A stretch of DNA of 6,640 nucleotides from Propionibacteriaceae bacterium (lineage in GTDB: Bacteria; Actinomycetota; Actinomycetes; Propionibacteriales; Propionibacteriaceae): positions 1 through 6,640 of the forward strand of contig JAISGZ010000109.1 of the NCBI GenBank assembly GCA_031262845.1, in the 5' to 3' direction. Of this stretch, positions 1-6,153 are shown piece after piece (the stretch's first letter is position 1; every line of letters starts with the position of its first letter). The notes under the pieces were generated by a model. The model was not told where the DNA came from, searched no databases, and worked only from the letters and a program-made list of their open reading frames with translations. Position numbers and translations under genes: made by a program.

Positions 1-2
1 CT

Positions 3-2147
3 TCGCTCGACCAACTGCCGGTCCTCGTGACGGCGGCCAGGGCCGAGCTGATCGTGGCCGGTGATCAACCACTGGTTGACGACATGGTGACCGTGACTCT
101 GTTCCGGATCGTCGAAGAAGCCCTGGCCAACGTCTTCAAACACGCTGGCCCGGACGCGAATCCCCAGGTTCAGTTGGACTGGGGCAGCGACGATGTCGAG
201 GTTTCGGTGGCCAACGACGGCACGGATTTCGTGCCCCAGCCAATGGGCGATCACGGCCAAGGCCTGCGCACAATGACCGAACGGGCGGCCGCCGTTGGTG
301 GCGTGGTGGAGGCCGGGCCGACCGAAAGTGGGGGCTTCCTGGTCTGGGCCAGTTTGCCCTACGACTGGCAGGGTCAGCCGGAAGCGACCGAGCCAACGAC
401 TTCGGACGACGTGGCCGAGGAAGTCTGGGATGACGAGACCGACGTGGCGTGGTACGGCGACTCCGATCAGGCCGCGGAGGCCTGGGCGGATGATCCCGGC
501 GATCCGGACGGAGTGGCCGACGAGTGGGCTGACGACGAGTCGGTGGTTGAGGCCCAGTGGACCGAGGCCGACGAGGCTGGAGAGATGGCCGCCGAGGCTT
601 GGGCGGCGGTGCCCAGCGCCGGTTGGGCCGACGGGCAGTCGACTTACCCGCCGGAACCGCCGGTGGTTTTAGACCAGCCGATGACGACGTACAGCGATTT
701 CGCCTCCGCCACCGAACCCGTGGCTGACGACGATGAATCCCCGGAGTCGTGGGCCGAAGACGCCTGGGACAACGACGGTTGGGAACCGGCGGCCAGCGCG
801 GTGGTCAGTGAGACGGATGTGGCGGCCACGGAGGCTTGGGACGCCGCCACTCCGACCACGTCCGAGCCACCGGCCGGCGAGGCCGAGGCCAGCGTCGACT
901 CGTGGGCCGAGGACGAAGACGATTCGGTCGAATGGGTCGATAACGATTGGGACGATGACGACGAGTGGGTCGACAACGACGACTGGGATGACGAGGCGTC
1001 GGACGACAACTGGACAGAAGAAGCCGAGGCGGCTTGGGACGATGAGGCCGAGGTTGTCGAACCTGAGTCTGAGGTTGTCGAGCCAGAGGTCGTTGCTCCT
1101 GAACCGGTAGTGCAGTCACGGCCGACGGACCGATCTGATGCTGCCCCTGCCCCACGGTCGGCGCCAGCATCCAGGCCGGCACCGCGATCGGTTACGGCTC
1201 CCCGATCGGCTCCTGCACGGCAGTCAGATTCAACGTCACGGCCGGCCGACGCCCCCGCTCCAAGGTCGGCGCCGGCTTCGCGATCTACCTCTGCCCCACA
1301 ACCAGGCTCCGCGACACGGTCGGCGCTAACGTCACAATCGGCTGATGCCCCTGCCCCAAGGTCAGCACCAGCACCACGGTCAGCGCCAGCGCCCCGGTCT
1401 ACCGCTGCCCCAGCCCCAGAGCCGGCGCCAGCCCCGCGCTCCGCTCCGGCTCCACGATCCGCACCACCAAGTCGCAACGCTGCACCGCAGCCAGCCGTTC
1501 AACCAGCGGTAGAACCGGCCCCGCGTCACGCCGCCCCCCGGGGTGAGACCGTGACCGGCTCGACACCACCCGTACGGCCAACACCGGCACCGGCGGCTCG
1601 GCCACCGGTACGGCCGTCAGCGCCACCGCCGAATCAACGGCCACAGCGCGATCAACCACCGGCCCGGGCTCCACGTGAGACTCGTTCGCGGGCTGACCAG
1701 CCACGACCGCGGACAGCTCCTGATACGGCCGCGCTAGCGCCCCAGACCGAGGCCGCCCACCGGCCCGACCGGCCGCCGTTGCGTCGACCGGCTGATACAC
1801 AGCAGCGTGCGGCAGCTCCGACGGCACTTGAGGCCCAATCAGCCACGACCGGTTCAGCCGCAGCGCCGACCGCGCCGGCTCGGCCCGCCCGGCCGACCTC
1901 AGCATCGGCGTCACGGCCGGCCCGACCGACGACGGACGCTCCCCCACTGCGTCGTCCGGCCGCTGAAACCTCAGCCACGCCAGGCCCAGTTCCGGCTGAG
2001 GCCACGGGACCACAACGCCCGGTTCGGCCCACTGGGGCCCGCCGCCGACCAGCGGCCAATCCCCCAGCGGCTAGCGGTAACCCTCGGCCTCGCTCCGATG
2101 GTCCCGACCGGCCACCGTTGCGTCAAGCCCCGCCACCGCGGAACTGA
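3..2147 (+). CDS. Sensor histidine kinase (NarL/DesK type), C-terminal part, with very long acidic/Trp then Pro-Ala-Arg low-complexity tail; 5' partial
   Basis: The frame is open to the left edge, so the true start and the sensor and dimerisation domains lie outside the window. Residues are numbered from the GTG at 27, which is probably internal. Residues 20-110 are the end of a HATPase_c domain. The N box is FRIVEEALANVFKHA (Glu30/Glu31, Asn35, His39), the G1 box VANDG at 61-65, and the glycine-rich ATP lid GQGLRTMTERAAAVGG at 77-92. This pattern is typical of kinases that phosphorylate LuxR-type response regulators. From residue 113 the protein is disordered-looking. Residues 113-364 contain no Lys, Arg or His and 19 Trp in an Asp/Glu-rich background. 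Residues 365-706 contain no Trp or Lys and are rich in Pro, Ala, Arg and Ser, with APRSAPA-type repeats. No response regulator follows, so its partner is upstream or elsewhere. The kinase assignment is firm; the tail's function is unknown. Confidence 0.88.
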   Translation, partial: SLDQLPVLVTAARAELIVAGDQPLVDDMVTVTLFRIVEEALANVFKHAGPDANPQVQLDWGSDDVEVSVANDGTDFVPQPMGDHGQGLRTMTERAAAVGGVVEAGPTESGGFLVWASLPYDWQGQPEATEPTTSDDVAEEVWDDETDVAWYGDSDQAAEAWADDPGDPDGVADEWADDESVVEAQWTEADEAGEMAAEAWAAVPSAGWADGQSTYPPEPPVVLDQPMTTYSDFASATEPVADDDESPESWAEDAWDNDGWEPAASAVVSETDVAATEAWDAATPTTSEPPAGEAEASVDSWAEDEDDSVEWVDNDWDDDDEWVDNDDWDDEASDDNWTEEAEAAWDDEAEVVEPESEVVEPEVVAPEPVVQSRPTDRSDAAPAPRSAPASRPAPRSVTAPRSAPARQSDSTSRPADAPAPRSAPASRSTSAPQPGSATRSALTSQSADAPAPRSAPAPRSAPAPRSTAAPAPEPAPAPRSAPAPRSAPPSRNAAPQPAVQPAVEPAPRHAAPRGETVTGSTPPVRPTPAPAARPPVRPSAPPPNQRPQRDQPPARAPRETRSRADQPRPRTAPDTAALAPQTEAAHRPDRPPLRRPADTQQRAAAPTALEAQSATTGSAAAPTAPARPARPTSASASRPARPTTDAPPLRRPAAETSATPGPVPAEATGPQRPVRPTGARRRPAANPPAASGNPRPRSDGPDRPPLRQAPPPRN
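894..1030 (+). repeat. Acidic Trp-Asp repeat segment within the kinase tail
   Basis: This stretch encodes about residues 290-335, the densest part of the acidic half. Residues 291-342 contain 29 Asp/Glu out of 52, and Trp recurs every 5 to 10 residues (293, 303, 308, 314, 320, 329, 337). Two near-tandem copies of E-W-V-D-N-D-(D)-W-D-D lie at residues 302-310 and 313-322. The codons of the two copies differ at synonymous positions, so the protein pattern seems to be maintained rather than being a fresh DNA duplication. Confidence 0.7.
1135..1485 (+). repeat. Degenerate Ala-Pro-Arg-Ser (APRSAPA) repeat region within the kinase tail
   Basis: Encodes about residues 370-486, made of imperfect units of the form A-P-A-P-R-S. 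A longer unit, D-A-(A)-P-A-P-R-S-A-P-A, begins at residues 371, 408 and 440, so there is also a higher-order period of roughly 32 to 37 residues. At the DNA level the units resemble gcccctgccccacggtcggc with many synonymous and some non-synonymous differences. Such a repeat may vary in copy number between strains. It also keeps antisense frames open, which explains the long spurious reverse-strand frames here. Confidence 0.75.
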
Positions 2148-2210
2148 GTAATCGCCGACCGTTAGTTAGACAGTCGATGCGGCCCACGGTCCGAAAGCGA
2201 CTGTGTCCAC

Positions 2211-2240
2211 TCTTTGAACCGACCACGGTTGGTTCAAAGA
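2211..2240 (+). terminator. Perfect 10-bp-arm inverted repeat after the kinase gene; possible terminator
   Basis: The arms are TCTTTGAACC (2211-2220) and GGTTCAAAGA (2231-2240), separated by a 10-base loop. A smaller, mutually exclusive hairpin, AACCG-acca-CGGTT (2217-2230), sits partly inside it. It begins 63 bases after the kinase stop, a plausible place for a terminator. However, no T run follows and the stem is not GC-rich, so this is not a classic intrinsic terminator. A protein-binding palindrome is an alternative. Confidence 0.4.
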
Positions 2241-2534
2241 TCCGGTTGCATTACGCGACTCAGGATTGACAATCCGCCGCTTTCTGGCCGTCGCCTGCCT
2301 CATCGGTTTGAGCGTCAACCGAGACCATGCACGTTCCAGACCAAAGAATCGCGTCAGTGGCCTGTCACCAGTGGAATCGTGGGATAAAACTGGCCCCGCG
2401 CTGACGATGAACAGGTCGAGTTATCAAGTGCTGGTCGGTGAGGTGGCCATCAAACCGGAGTCAAACGCTCTGGCGCGGTCTGACGACAGACACGCTTGGC
2501 CCATGAACTCGTATTCCTGACATAACCGGGGGTC

Positions 2535-2554
2535 GTCATGGCGGCCATCATGAC
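2535..2554. promoter_or_regulatory. Palindrome upstream of the BMP lipoprotein gene
   Basis: GTCATG (2535-2540) and CATGAC (2549-2554) form perfect 6-bp arms around 8 bases, and ATGGC-g-GCCAT (2538-2548) is a second overlapping palindrome. It lies 150 bases before the lipoprotein start and could be an operator. No promoter hexamers could be placed with confidence, so this is suggestive only. Confidence 0.25.
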
Positions 2555-2703
2555 AGGGGTACGCGCCCGCTGGAGGCTCAGAGGCACCTGTTAACGTGAG
2601 TGCATCTGTTGTCGAGGGGCGCGACCGACCAGGCGTGGTGATCACCGCGAGAAGGTCAGCAACGGTCGCTGCCGAGGGTGTTCACCAGCGAGGAGAAGTG
2701 CTC

Positions 2704-3795
2704 ATGCGCCAGGCCATGACGATCGTCACTACAGGTGCCTTGGTTCTCGTCGGTTTAGTGGGTTGTGCTCAGTCAGAGCCGTCCAGCAGCCCAACGAGTC
2801 AATCCAGCAGTTCGGATTTCAAGGCCTGCATGGTGGCCGACCAGGGTGGATTCAATGACAAATCGTTCAATCAGTCGAGTTACGAAGGCCTCCAAAAAGC
2901 GGTCGCCGAGTTAGGCATCCAAGCTGCCGAGGCTGAAACCAAGACCACGGCCGAGATCGGCCCCGCTCTGGCCACGCTGGTCGACCAAGATTGCGACCTG
3001 ATCGTCACGGTCGGCGTCACGCTGGCCGCCGCCACCCGCGACTCTGCCCAAGCCCATTCCGACGTTGACTACGCGCTGGTCGACTCGACTCTGACCGATG
3101 CCAACGGGACAACCCTCACTCTCGACAACGTCCGGCCCTTACTGTTCAACACCGCCGAAGCCGACTTCCAGGCCGGCTACCTGGCGGCCGCCACGAGTCA
3201 AACCGGAGTGGTCGCTACCTTCGGTGGTCAGGCCATGCCACCGGTCACCCTGTTCATGGACGGTTTCGTTGACGGTGTCACCTATTACAACCAGCAGAAA
3301 GGCGCCAGCGTCAGAGTGCTGGGTTGGGACAAAGAATCACAGACTGGCTCTTTCGTCGGTGATTTCACCAACACCGAGATCGGCCGCCAACTGACCGAGG
3401 ATTTCATCGCTCAAGGCGCTGACATCGTTCACCCCGTGGCCGGCCTGGCCGGCGTGGGAACACTTGAAGCGGTTCGGGCCGCCGGCGACGTCTACGTGAT
3501 CTGGGTTGACTCCGATGGCACGCTGACCAATCCCGAGTACAGCGACATCATCCTGACGTCGGTCATCAAGAACCTGGCCGAACCGGTTTACGACACGATC
3601 CAGCTGGCCCAAGCCGGCAGATTCTCAGCCCACGCCTACGTCGGCGACCTGGAGAACGGTGGTGTTTCGCTGGCGCCTTTCCACGATTTGGCGGACCTGG
3701 TCTCGGCCGACACCCAAGCCGAACTGGACCAAATTAAACAGGACATCATCGACGGCACCATCGTGGTCGACTCGCCGTCCACCCCGGTGTCCTGA
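2704..3795 (+). CDS. BMP/PnrA-family ABC-transporter substrate-binding lipoprotein
   Basis: A 363-residue exported lipoprotein of the basic membrane protein (Bmp/PnrA, Med) family, whose members bind nucleosides or similar small ligands outside the membrane for an ABC importer. The signal peptide has a short polar start, a hydrophobic core at residues 6-20 and the lipobox L-V-G-C with Cys21 as lipidation site. A Ser-rich linker follows (24-36). Family signatures are DQGGFNDKSFNQSSYEGLQ near residues 45-64 and GGQAMPPVTLFMDGF with VLGWD in the middle, then GDFTN and the VHPVAG stretch. Length fits the family. The start is the ATG preceded by AGGAGA at 2691-2696 with 7-base spacing; the in-frame GTG at 2596 would place the signal peptide internally. 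No permease or ATPase genes follow, so the transporter partners are elsewhere. The ligand cannot be read from sequence; nucleosides are the family-based guess. Confidence 0.92.
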   Translation: MRQAMTIVTTGALVLVGLVGCAQSEPSSSPTSQSSSSDFKACMVADQGGFNDKSFNQSSYEGLQKAVAELGIQAAEAETKTTAEIGPALATLVDQDCDLIVTVGVTLAAATRDSAQAHSDVDYALVDSTLTDANGTTLTLDNVRPLLFNTAEADFQAGYLAAATSQTGVVATFGGQAMPPVTLFMDGFVDGVTYYNQQKGASVRVLGWDKESQTGSFVGDFTNTEIGRQLTEDFIAQGADIVHPVAGLAGVGTLEAVRAAGDVYVIWVDSDGTLTNPEYSDIILTSVIKNLAEPVYDTIQLAQAGRFSAHAYVGDLENGGVSLAPFHDLADLVSADTQAELDQIKQDIIDGTIVVDSPSTPVS

Positions 3796-3841
3796 GCCGT
3801 GCTCACTTTCACTGGCCCACCGTCCAGCCAGCATCGACACT

Positions 3842-3866
3842 AGTCACCAAACAATTGGCGGTGACT
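3842..3866 (+). terminator. Possible terminator hairpin after the BMP gene
   Basis: AGTCACC (3842-3848) and GGTGACT (3860-3866) form a perfect 7-bp stem with an 11-base loop, 46 bases after the lipoprotein stop. The 3' arm ends in a short run of three T. An alternative inner hairpin, CCAA-acaa-TTGG (3847-3858), overlaps it. It is weak as an intrinsic terminator but the only candidate between this gene and the next promoter. Confidence 0.4.
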
Positions 3867-3977
3867 TTCAGTAGCCTGCCGAGACGCTAGTTCTCAACCG
3901 TAGAGGCGCAGATGCGCAGAGGCGCGGCGGCAGGGCAACGGTGAGACTGTCAGTGCTGAGTTGCACAATGCAGCTAC

Positions 3978-4006
3978 CCCTGAAAGACAGGGCATCGGGT
4001 TACACT
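3978..4006 (+). promoter_or_regulatory. Candidate promoter of the Panacea operon with an inverted repeat at the -35 position
   Basis: TACACT at 4001-4006 is a fair actinobacterial -10 hexamer, 62 bases before the ATG. There is no good -35 hexamer. At that place lies the inverted repeat CCCTG-aaaga-CAGGG (3978-3992), which could bind a regulator. The transcription start would be near 4013. This is predicted from spacing only. Confidence 0.4.
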
Positions 4007-4012
4007 GAAGCC

Positions 4013-4032
4013 ACGACAGCTCAAGCTGTTGT
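4013..4032. promoter_or_regulatory. Inverted repeat at the predicted transcription start of the Panacea operon; candidate autoregulatory operator
   Basis: The core is ACAGCT-ca-AGCTGT (4016-4029), perfect in both arms. With one G/T mismatch it extends to 9-bp arms at 4013-4021 and 4024-4032. It sits just downstream of the candidate -10 and ahead of the AAAGGAG ribosome binding site (4055-4061). Toxin-antitoxin operons are often autorepressed through such palindromes, but the Panacea protein here has no obvious DNA-binding domain. An RNA hairpin in the 5' leader is an equally possible reading. Confidence 0.4.
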
Positions 4033-4068
4033 CGGCCGATAGCCACCCCAGCCGAAAGGAGTTTCGTC

Positions 4069-4533
4069 ATGACAGCGCCTTACAAGGCGATGACCGTCGC
4101 TGAATGGTTTTTGGCCTACACCTCAGATGTCGAAGACGAAGATGCTGACATCACCAATATGAAACTCCAGAAGCTGCTCTACTACGCCCAGGGACACTAC
4201 CTCGCTGAGTACGATCTCCCCTTGTTCAACGAATCTATCCGCGCTTGGGCGCATGGACCGGTCGTTCCGGACGTGTACCACCATTACAAGGATCAAGGAC
4301 GGGCCGTGCTGGATCGGCCGGAGAAGTTCAACTGGGATCAGATTAGTCAAGAAGACGACGATTTCCTGGTGAAGGTTTGGGCTAAGTACGGAGGCTACTC
4401 TGCTAGTGGTCTACGCAACATGACTCATATCGAAGCGCCGTGGTCGCGAGCTTTCACCAGCAAAGATGAATCCACCCCCATCACACTTGATGCGCTGAAG
4501 GCTTGGTTTTCCGACCACAAACTGTCAGCATGA
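4069..4533 (+). CDS. Panacea-domain (DUF4065, SocA/GepA-like) protein, probable antitoxin
   Basis: A 154-residue soluble protein that is essentially one Panacea domain. Conserved blocks are ITNMKLQKLLYYAQGHYLA at 28-46 (the Lys-Leu-Gln-Lys-Leu-Leu-Tyr-Tyr helix), LFNESIRAWAHGPVVPDVY at 52-70 (the Ala-Trp-x-x-Gly-Pro-Val core), and the THIEAPW block at 119-125. The domain is known from phage-associated GepA-type proteins, from the Caulobacter proteolytic-adaptor antitoxin SocA, and as a versatile antitoxin domain paired with many unrelated toxins. The start has a good ribosome binding site, AAAGGAG at 4055-4061, 7 bases before the ATG. The stop overlaps the next gene's start as ATGA, the tight coupling expected of a toxin-antitoxin pair. 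Family membership is strong; the antitoxin role is inferred from domain and gene order. Confidence 0.9.
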   Translation: MTAPYKAMTVAEWFLAYTSDVEDEDADITNMKLQKLLYYAQGHYLAEYDLPLFNESIRAWAHGPVVPDVYHHYKDQGRAVLDRPEKFNWDQISQEDDDFLVKVWAKYGGYSASGLRNMTHIEAPWSRAFTSKDESTPITLDALKAWFSDHKLSA

Positions 4534-4931
4534 GTCGCCGAAATCGTACGCGATCAGGGACGCCACCACCGCCACCCGCCAGTACGAACCAGTCAGTGCC
4601 TGTGTTTAGTTTGGAATTCCTCGACTCGCGTTTCGACCTTGACCGCTGTGACACTAACGACCGAGCAGAGTTTGCGATGGCTCTGGTTAAGTTTTCGCGG
4701 ATGACCTGGCAGGAGATTCAAAACTCTCACCGCCATGGCATGGGCCATGAAAAAATCAACATTGCCGACACCAAACTGGCCGGAAAACTACCAGGGCGTT
4801 TCTGTGACGAAACCGACATTTTGGCGTTTCGTTACCGCGGTAAGAAACCCATGCTTGGTTTCAGGGTTGATCAGGTGTTCTACGTCATCGGTGTTGAGAA
4901 GAACTTCGGGGACATTTACCACCATGGATGA
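4530..4931 (+). CDS. Small hypothetical protein coupled to the Panacea gene; candidate toxin of unassigned family
   Basis: A 133-residue protein I do not recognise. It begins at the ATG whose ATGA overlaps the Panacea stop. No Shine-Dalgarno is visible, so translational coupling is likely. An in-frame TTG at 4503 would add nine residues but looks less natural. The first about 22 residues are basic then poly-Pro and probably unstructured. The compact part runs from about 23 to 133 and has no signal peptide or membrane segment. Conserved-looking elements are Trp60-x-Glu62, the His-rich RHGMGHEKI at 68-76, ILAFRYRGKKPMLGFR at 97-112, and the C-terminal VFYVIGVEKNFGDIYHHG. The small basic alpha-beta layout with a 'mGfR..vFyvi' end loosely recalls RelE/HigB-like folds, but I cannot show that. 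Position after a Panacea gene is the main reason to call it a toxin. It ends 17 bases before the convergent regulator. Confidence 0.7.
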   Translation: MSRRNRTRSGTPPPPPASTNQSVPVFSLEFLDSRFDLDRCDTNDRAEFAMALVKFSRMTWQEIQNSHRHGMGHEKINIADTKLAGKLPGRFCDETDILAFRYRGKKPMLGFRVDQVFYVIGVEKNFGDIYHHG

Positions 4932-4942
4932 GGCGGACCGCC
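4932..4942. repeat. Short GC palindrome between convergent genes
   Basis: GGCGG-a-CCGCC lies in the 17-base gap between the toxin-candidate stop and the regulator stop. It could form a 4-bp stem with a 3-base loop in transcripts from either strand. It is followed by AAAA on the plus strand rather than T, so it is at best a weak transcription end. Confidence 0.25.
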
Positions 4943-4948
4943 AAAAGC

Positions 4949-5896
4949 TCACTCGTAAAGGGCAAGCACCTGGCGGGCTCGGGCGGCAACGGTTTGGCGT
5001 AATTCGGGTGGGCTGAGGACGATCAGGTCGGAGCCCATGGCGGTGACTACGGTGAGTGCGTGTTCCCAGTCGCCGAAGGTCAACTCGAGTTCGACCCAAC
5101 CATTGCGGTCGGTTGGAGCCGACAGGGTTGGTGGTTGGACTGAGGGATGAAGCTGACGGACGGCCGGGGCCCGGACTTGGACCCGGACGACGACCGGAAC
5201 GTGACCGGAGCGCCACTGGGAACGTGACTGAGACCAGGCTGTGGCTAAGTCAAATCCCTGGGGCAAGACCGCCGATTCGGGCAGTATTTGGGCCTTGATG
5301 ATGCGGTTGAGGTGGTAGAAGTGGAGCCGGTGGCGGTGGAATCCGGCGACGTACCAAACTCCGGCGGCGTTGACCAGCCCGGCCGGATCGATCGTCCGCC
5401 GCACCGACCGCTGAGCTGTTCGCGCTTGATAGTGCAGAACCAGACGGCGGCTGTCCCAGACGGCCCGCTGGATGATGTCGAAACCCGCCGGAGCTGGGAT
5501 CCCGTGCCAGCCAGCTGGGTCGATCAGAATCCGATCGGCCAGCCGGGCGCTCGACCGAGTCTGTTCCGGTAAGGCGGCGGTGACTTTCCGCAGCGCCCCG
5601 GCCAAGTCCTCAGCCATTCCCAAAGCCGCTAGCGGCGCCGCTGTCACGGCCGAGAGTAAGGCCTGGGCTTCACTATCGGTCAGAGCTGCCACGTCGGTCG
5701 TGAAACCGGGCAAGAGCCGAACTCCGCCGGCCCGGCCACGCTCGCAGTAAACCGGCACACCGGCCGTTGACAAGGCCTCGACATCACGCAGGATGGTGCG
5801 CGGTGAAACTTCCAGCTCTCGCGCCAGAGCCGTCGTCGTCCACGGGCGGCCCGATTTCAGTAGCCACATCAGTGATAACAGGCGATCCGCGCGCAC
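4949..5896 (-). CDS. YafY-type HTH-WYL transcriptional regulator
   Basis: A 315-residue DNA-binding regulator of the DeoR-like YafY/WYL family. Residues 1-65 are a winged helix-turn-helix (RADRLLSLMWLLKSGRPWT, then LARELEVSPRTILRDVEAL as recognition region, and GGVRLLPGF as wing end). A helical linker follows. The WYL domain spans about 140-215 and carries the signature as W181-Y182-V183, a conservative change from Trp-Tyr-Leu, followed by FYHLNRI. Residues 233-312 fit the C-terminal WCX extension. WYL domains are thought to sense nucleic-acid or small-molecule ligands. The start is a GTG; the nearby ATG at 5904-5902 (minus strand) is out of frame and no Shine-Dalgarno is evident. The gene is divergent from the TIGR03086 gene with paired operator-like repeats between them, so it probably controls itself and that neighbour. 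The inducing ligand is unknown. Confidence 0.92.
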   Translation of the reverse strand: MRADRLLSLMWLLKSGRPWTTTALARELEVSPRTILRDVEALSTAGVPVYCERGRAGGVRLLPGFTTDVAALTDSEAQALLSAVTAAPLAALGMAEDLAGALRKVTAALPEQTRSSARLADRILIDPAGWHGIPAPAGFDIIQRAVWDSRRLVLHYQARTAQRSVRRTIDPAGLVNAAGVWYVAGFHRHRLHFYHLNRIIKAQILPESAVLPQGFDLATAWSQSRSQWRSGHVPVVVRVQVRAPAVRQLHPSVQPPTLSAPTDRNGWVELELTFGDWEHALTVVTAMGSDLIVLSPPELRQTVAARARQVLALYE

Positions 5897-5903
5897 GTTG
5901 TCA

Positions 5904-5927
5904 TTGTGTCAGGAAAACCTGACACAA
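5904..5927. promoter_or_regulatory. Candidate WYL-regulator operator 1 (perfect inverted repeat)
   Basis: The arms TTGTGTCAGG (5904-5913) and CCTGACACAA (5918-5927) are perfect 10-bp complements around AAAA. The 18-bp core TGTCAGGAAAACCTGACA is at 5907-5924. It ends 7 bases from the regulator's GTG start, where bound protein would block the regulator's own promoter. Binding is inferred from symmetry and place. Confidence 0.65.
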
Positions 5928-5929
5928 GA

Positions 5930-5947
5930 TGTCATCTTTTCCTGACA
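5930..5947. promoter_or_regulatory. Candidate WYL-regulator operator 2
   Basis: TGTCATCTTTTCCTGACA has the same 18-bp length and the same TGTCA...CCTGACA ends as the neighbouring site, with a flipped A/T centre (TTTT instead of AAAA). The two sites are 23 bp apart centre to centre, about two helical turns, so two dimers could bind on the same face of the DNA. Confidence 0.6.
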
Positions 5948-6140
5948 AGCTGAACATCTGAACCGATGGCGCACAGTCACCCTGAGCGCCGTCACCAACC
6001 ACCGAGGAGGCTGCTGGCCAGCACAGTTCGTCGTGCGAAAGGACTCAACGACTTCGTGATATCGATCTCGCCAACGCTAGTTAGTGGACGAGAAACGGCT
6101 GGTCGGACGTTCTTTGAGACGGACCTGACCTCTACCACCG

Positions 6141-6147
6141 AAAGGAA
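6141..6147 (+). promoter_or_regulatory. Ribosome binding site of the TIGR03086 gene
   Basis: AAAGGAA lies 6 bases before the ATG at 6154. It decides the start: the overlapping frame from 5966 is a different reading frame without domain support. The 200 bases between the operators and this site hold no clear gene, implying a long leader or a nearer promoter I could not identify. Confidence 0.7.
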
Positions 6148-6153
6148 ACTCCT

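Larger units (their letters stand above)
2148..2703. other. Intergenic stretch without a convincing gene
   Basis: About 550 bases separate the kinase stop from the lipoprotein start. Short open frames exist on both strands (for example a TTG-initiated 84-codon frame at 2266-2520), but none has a ribosome binding site, a recognisable domain or typical codon use. What I can see is a long inverted repeat at 2211-2240, a small palindrome at 2535-2554 and the Shine-Dalgarno of the next gene. A TTGACA hexamer at 2266-2271 has no good -10 partner. I could not match any known riboswitch. A small RNA or long 5' leader is possible but not shown. Confidence 0.6.

Noticed and set aside
644..1477. Long reverse-strand open frame (277 codons), rich in Ser, Gly, Ala and Asp
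   Set aside because: It is antisense to the low-complexity kinase tail and is open only because of the repetitive codon composition; the forward frame is continuous with a real kinase domain.
1399..2059. Further reverse-strand frames opposite the Pro/Ala/Arg tail
   Set aside because: Same cause: biased composition without domains or ribosome binding sites.
2226..2245. GGTTCAAAGATCC, resembling a tRNA T-arm
   Set aside because: No matching acceptor, anticodon or D arm; the bases are explained by the 10-bp inverted repeat.
2266..2520. 84-codon TTG-initiated frame in the intergenic gap
   Set aside because: No ribosome binding site, no recognisable domain and unremarkable composition.
2596..2703. 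Upstream GTG start for the BMP lipoprotein
   Set aside because: It would put 36 polar residues before the signal peptide; the ATG at 2704 has a good Shine-Dalgarno and makes a normal lipoprotein signal.
5056..5750. Forward-strand frames opposite the WYL regulator
   Set aside because: Antisense shadows of a gene with clear HTH and WYL domains.
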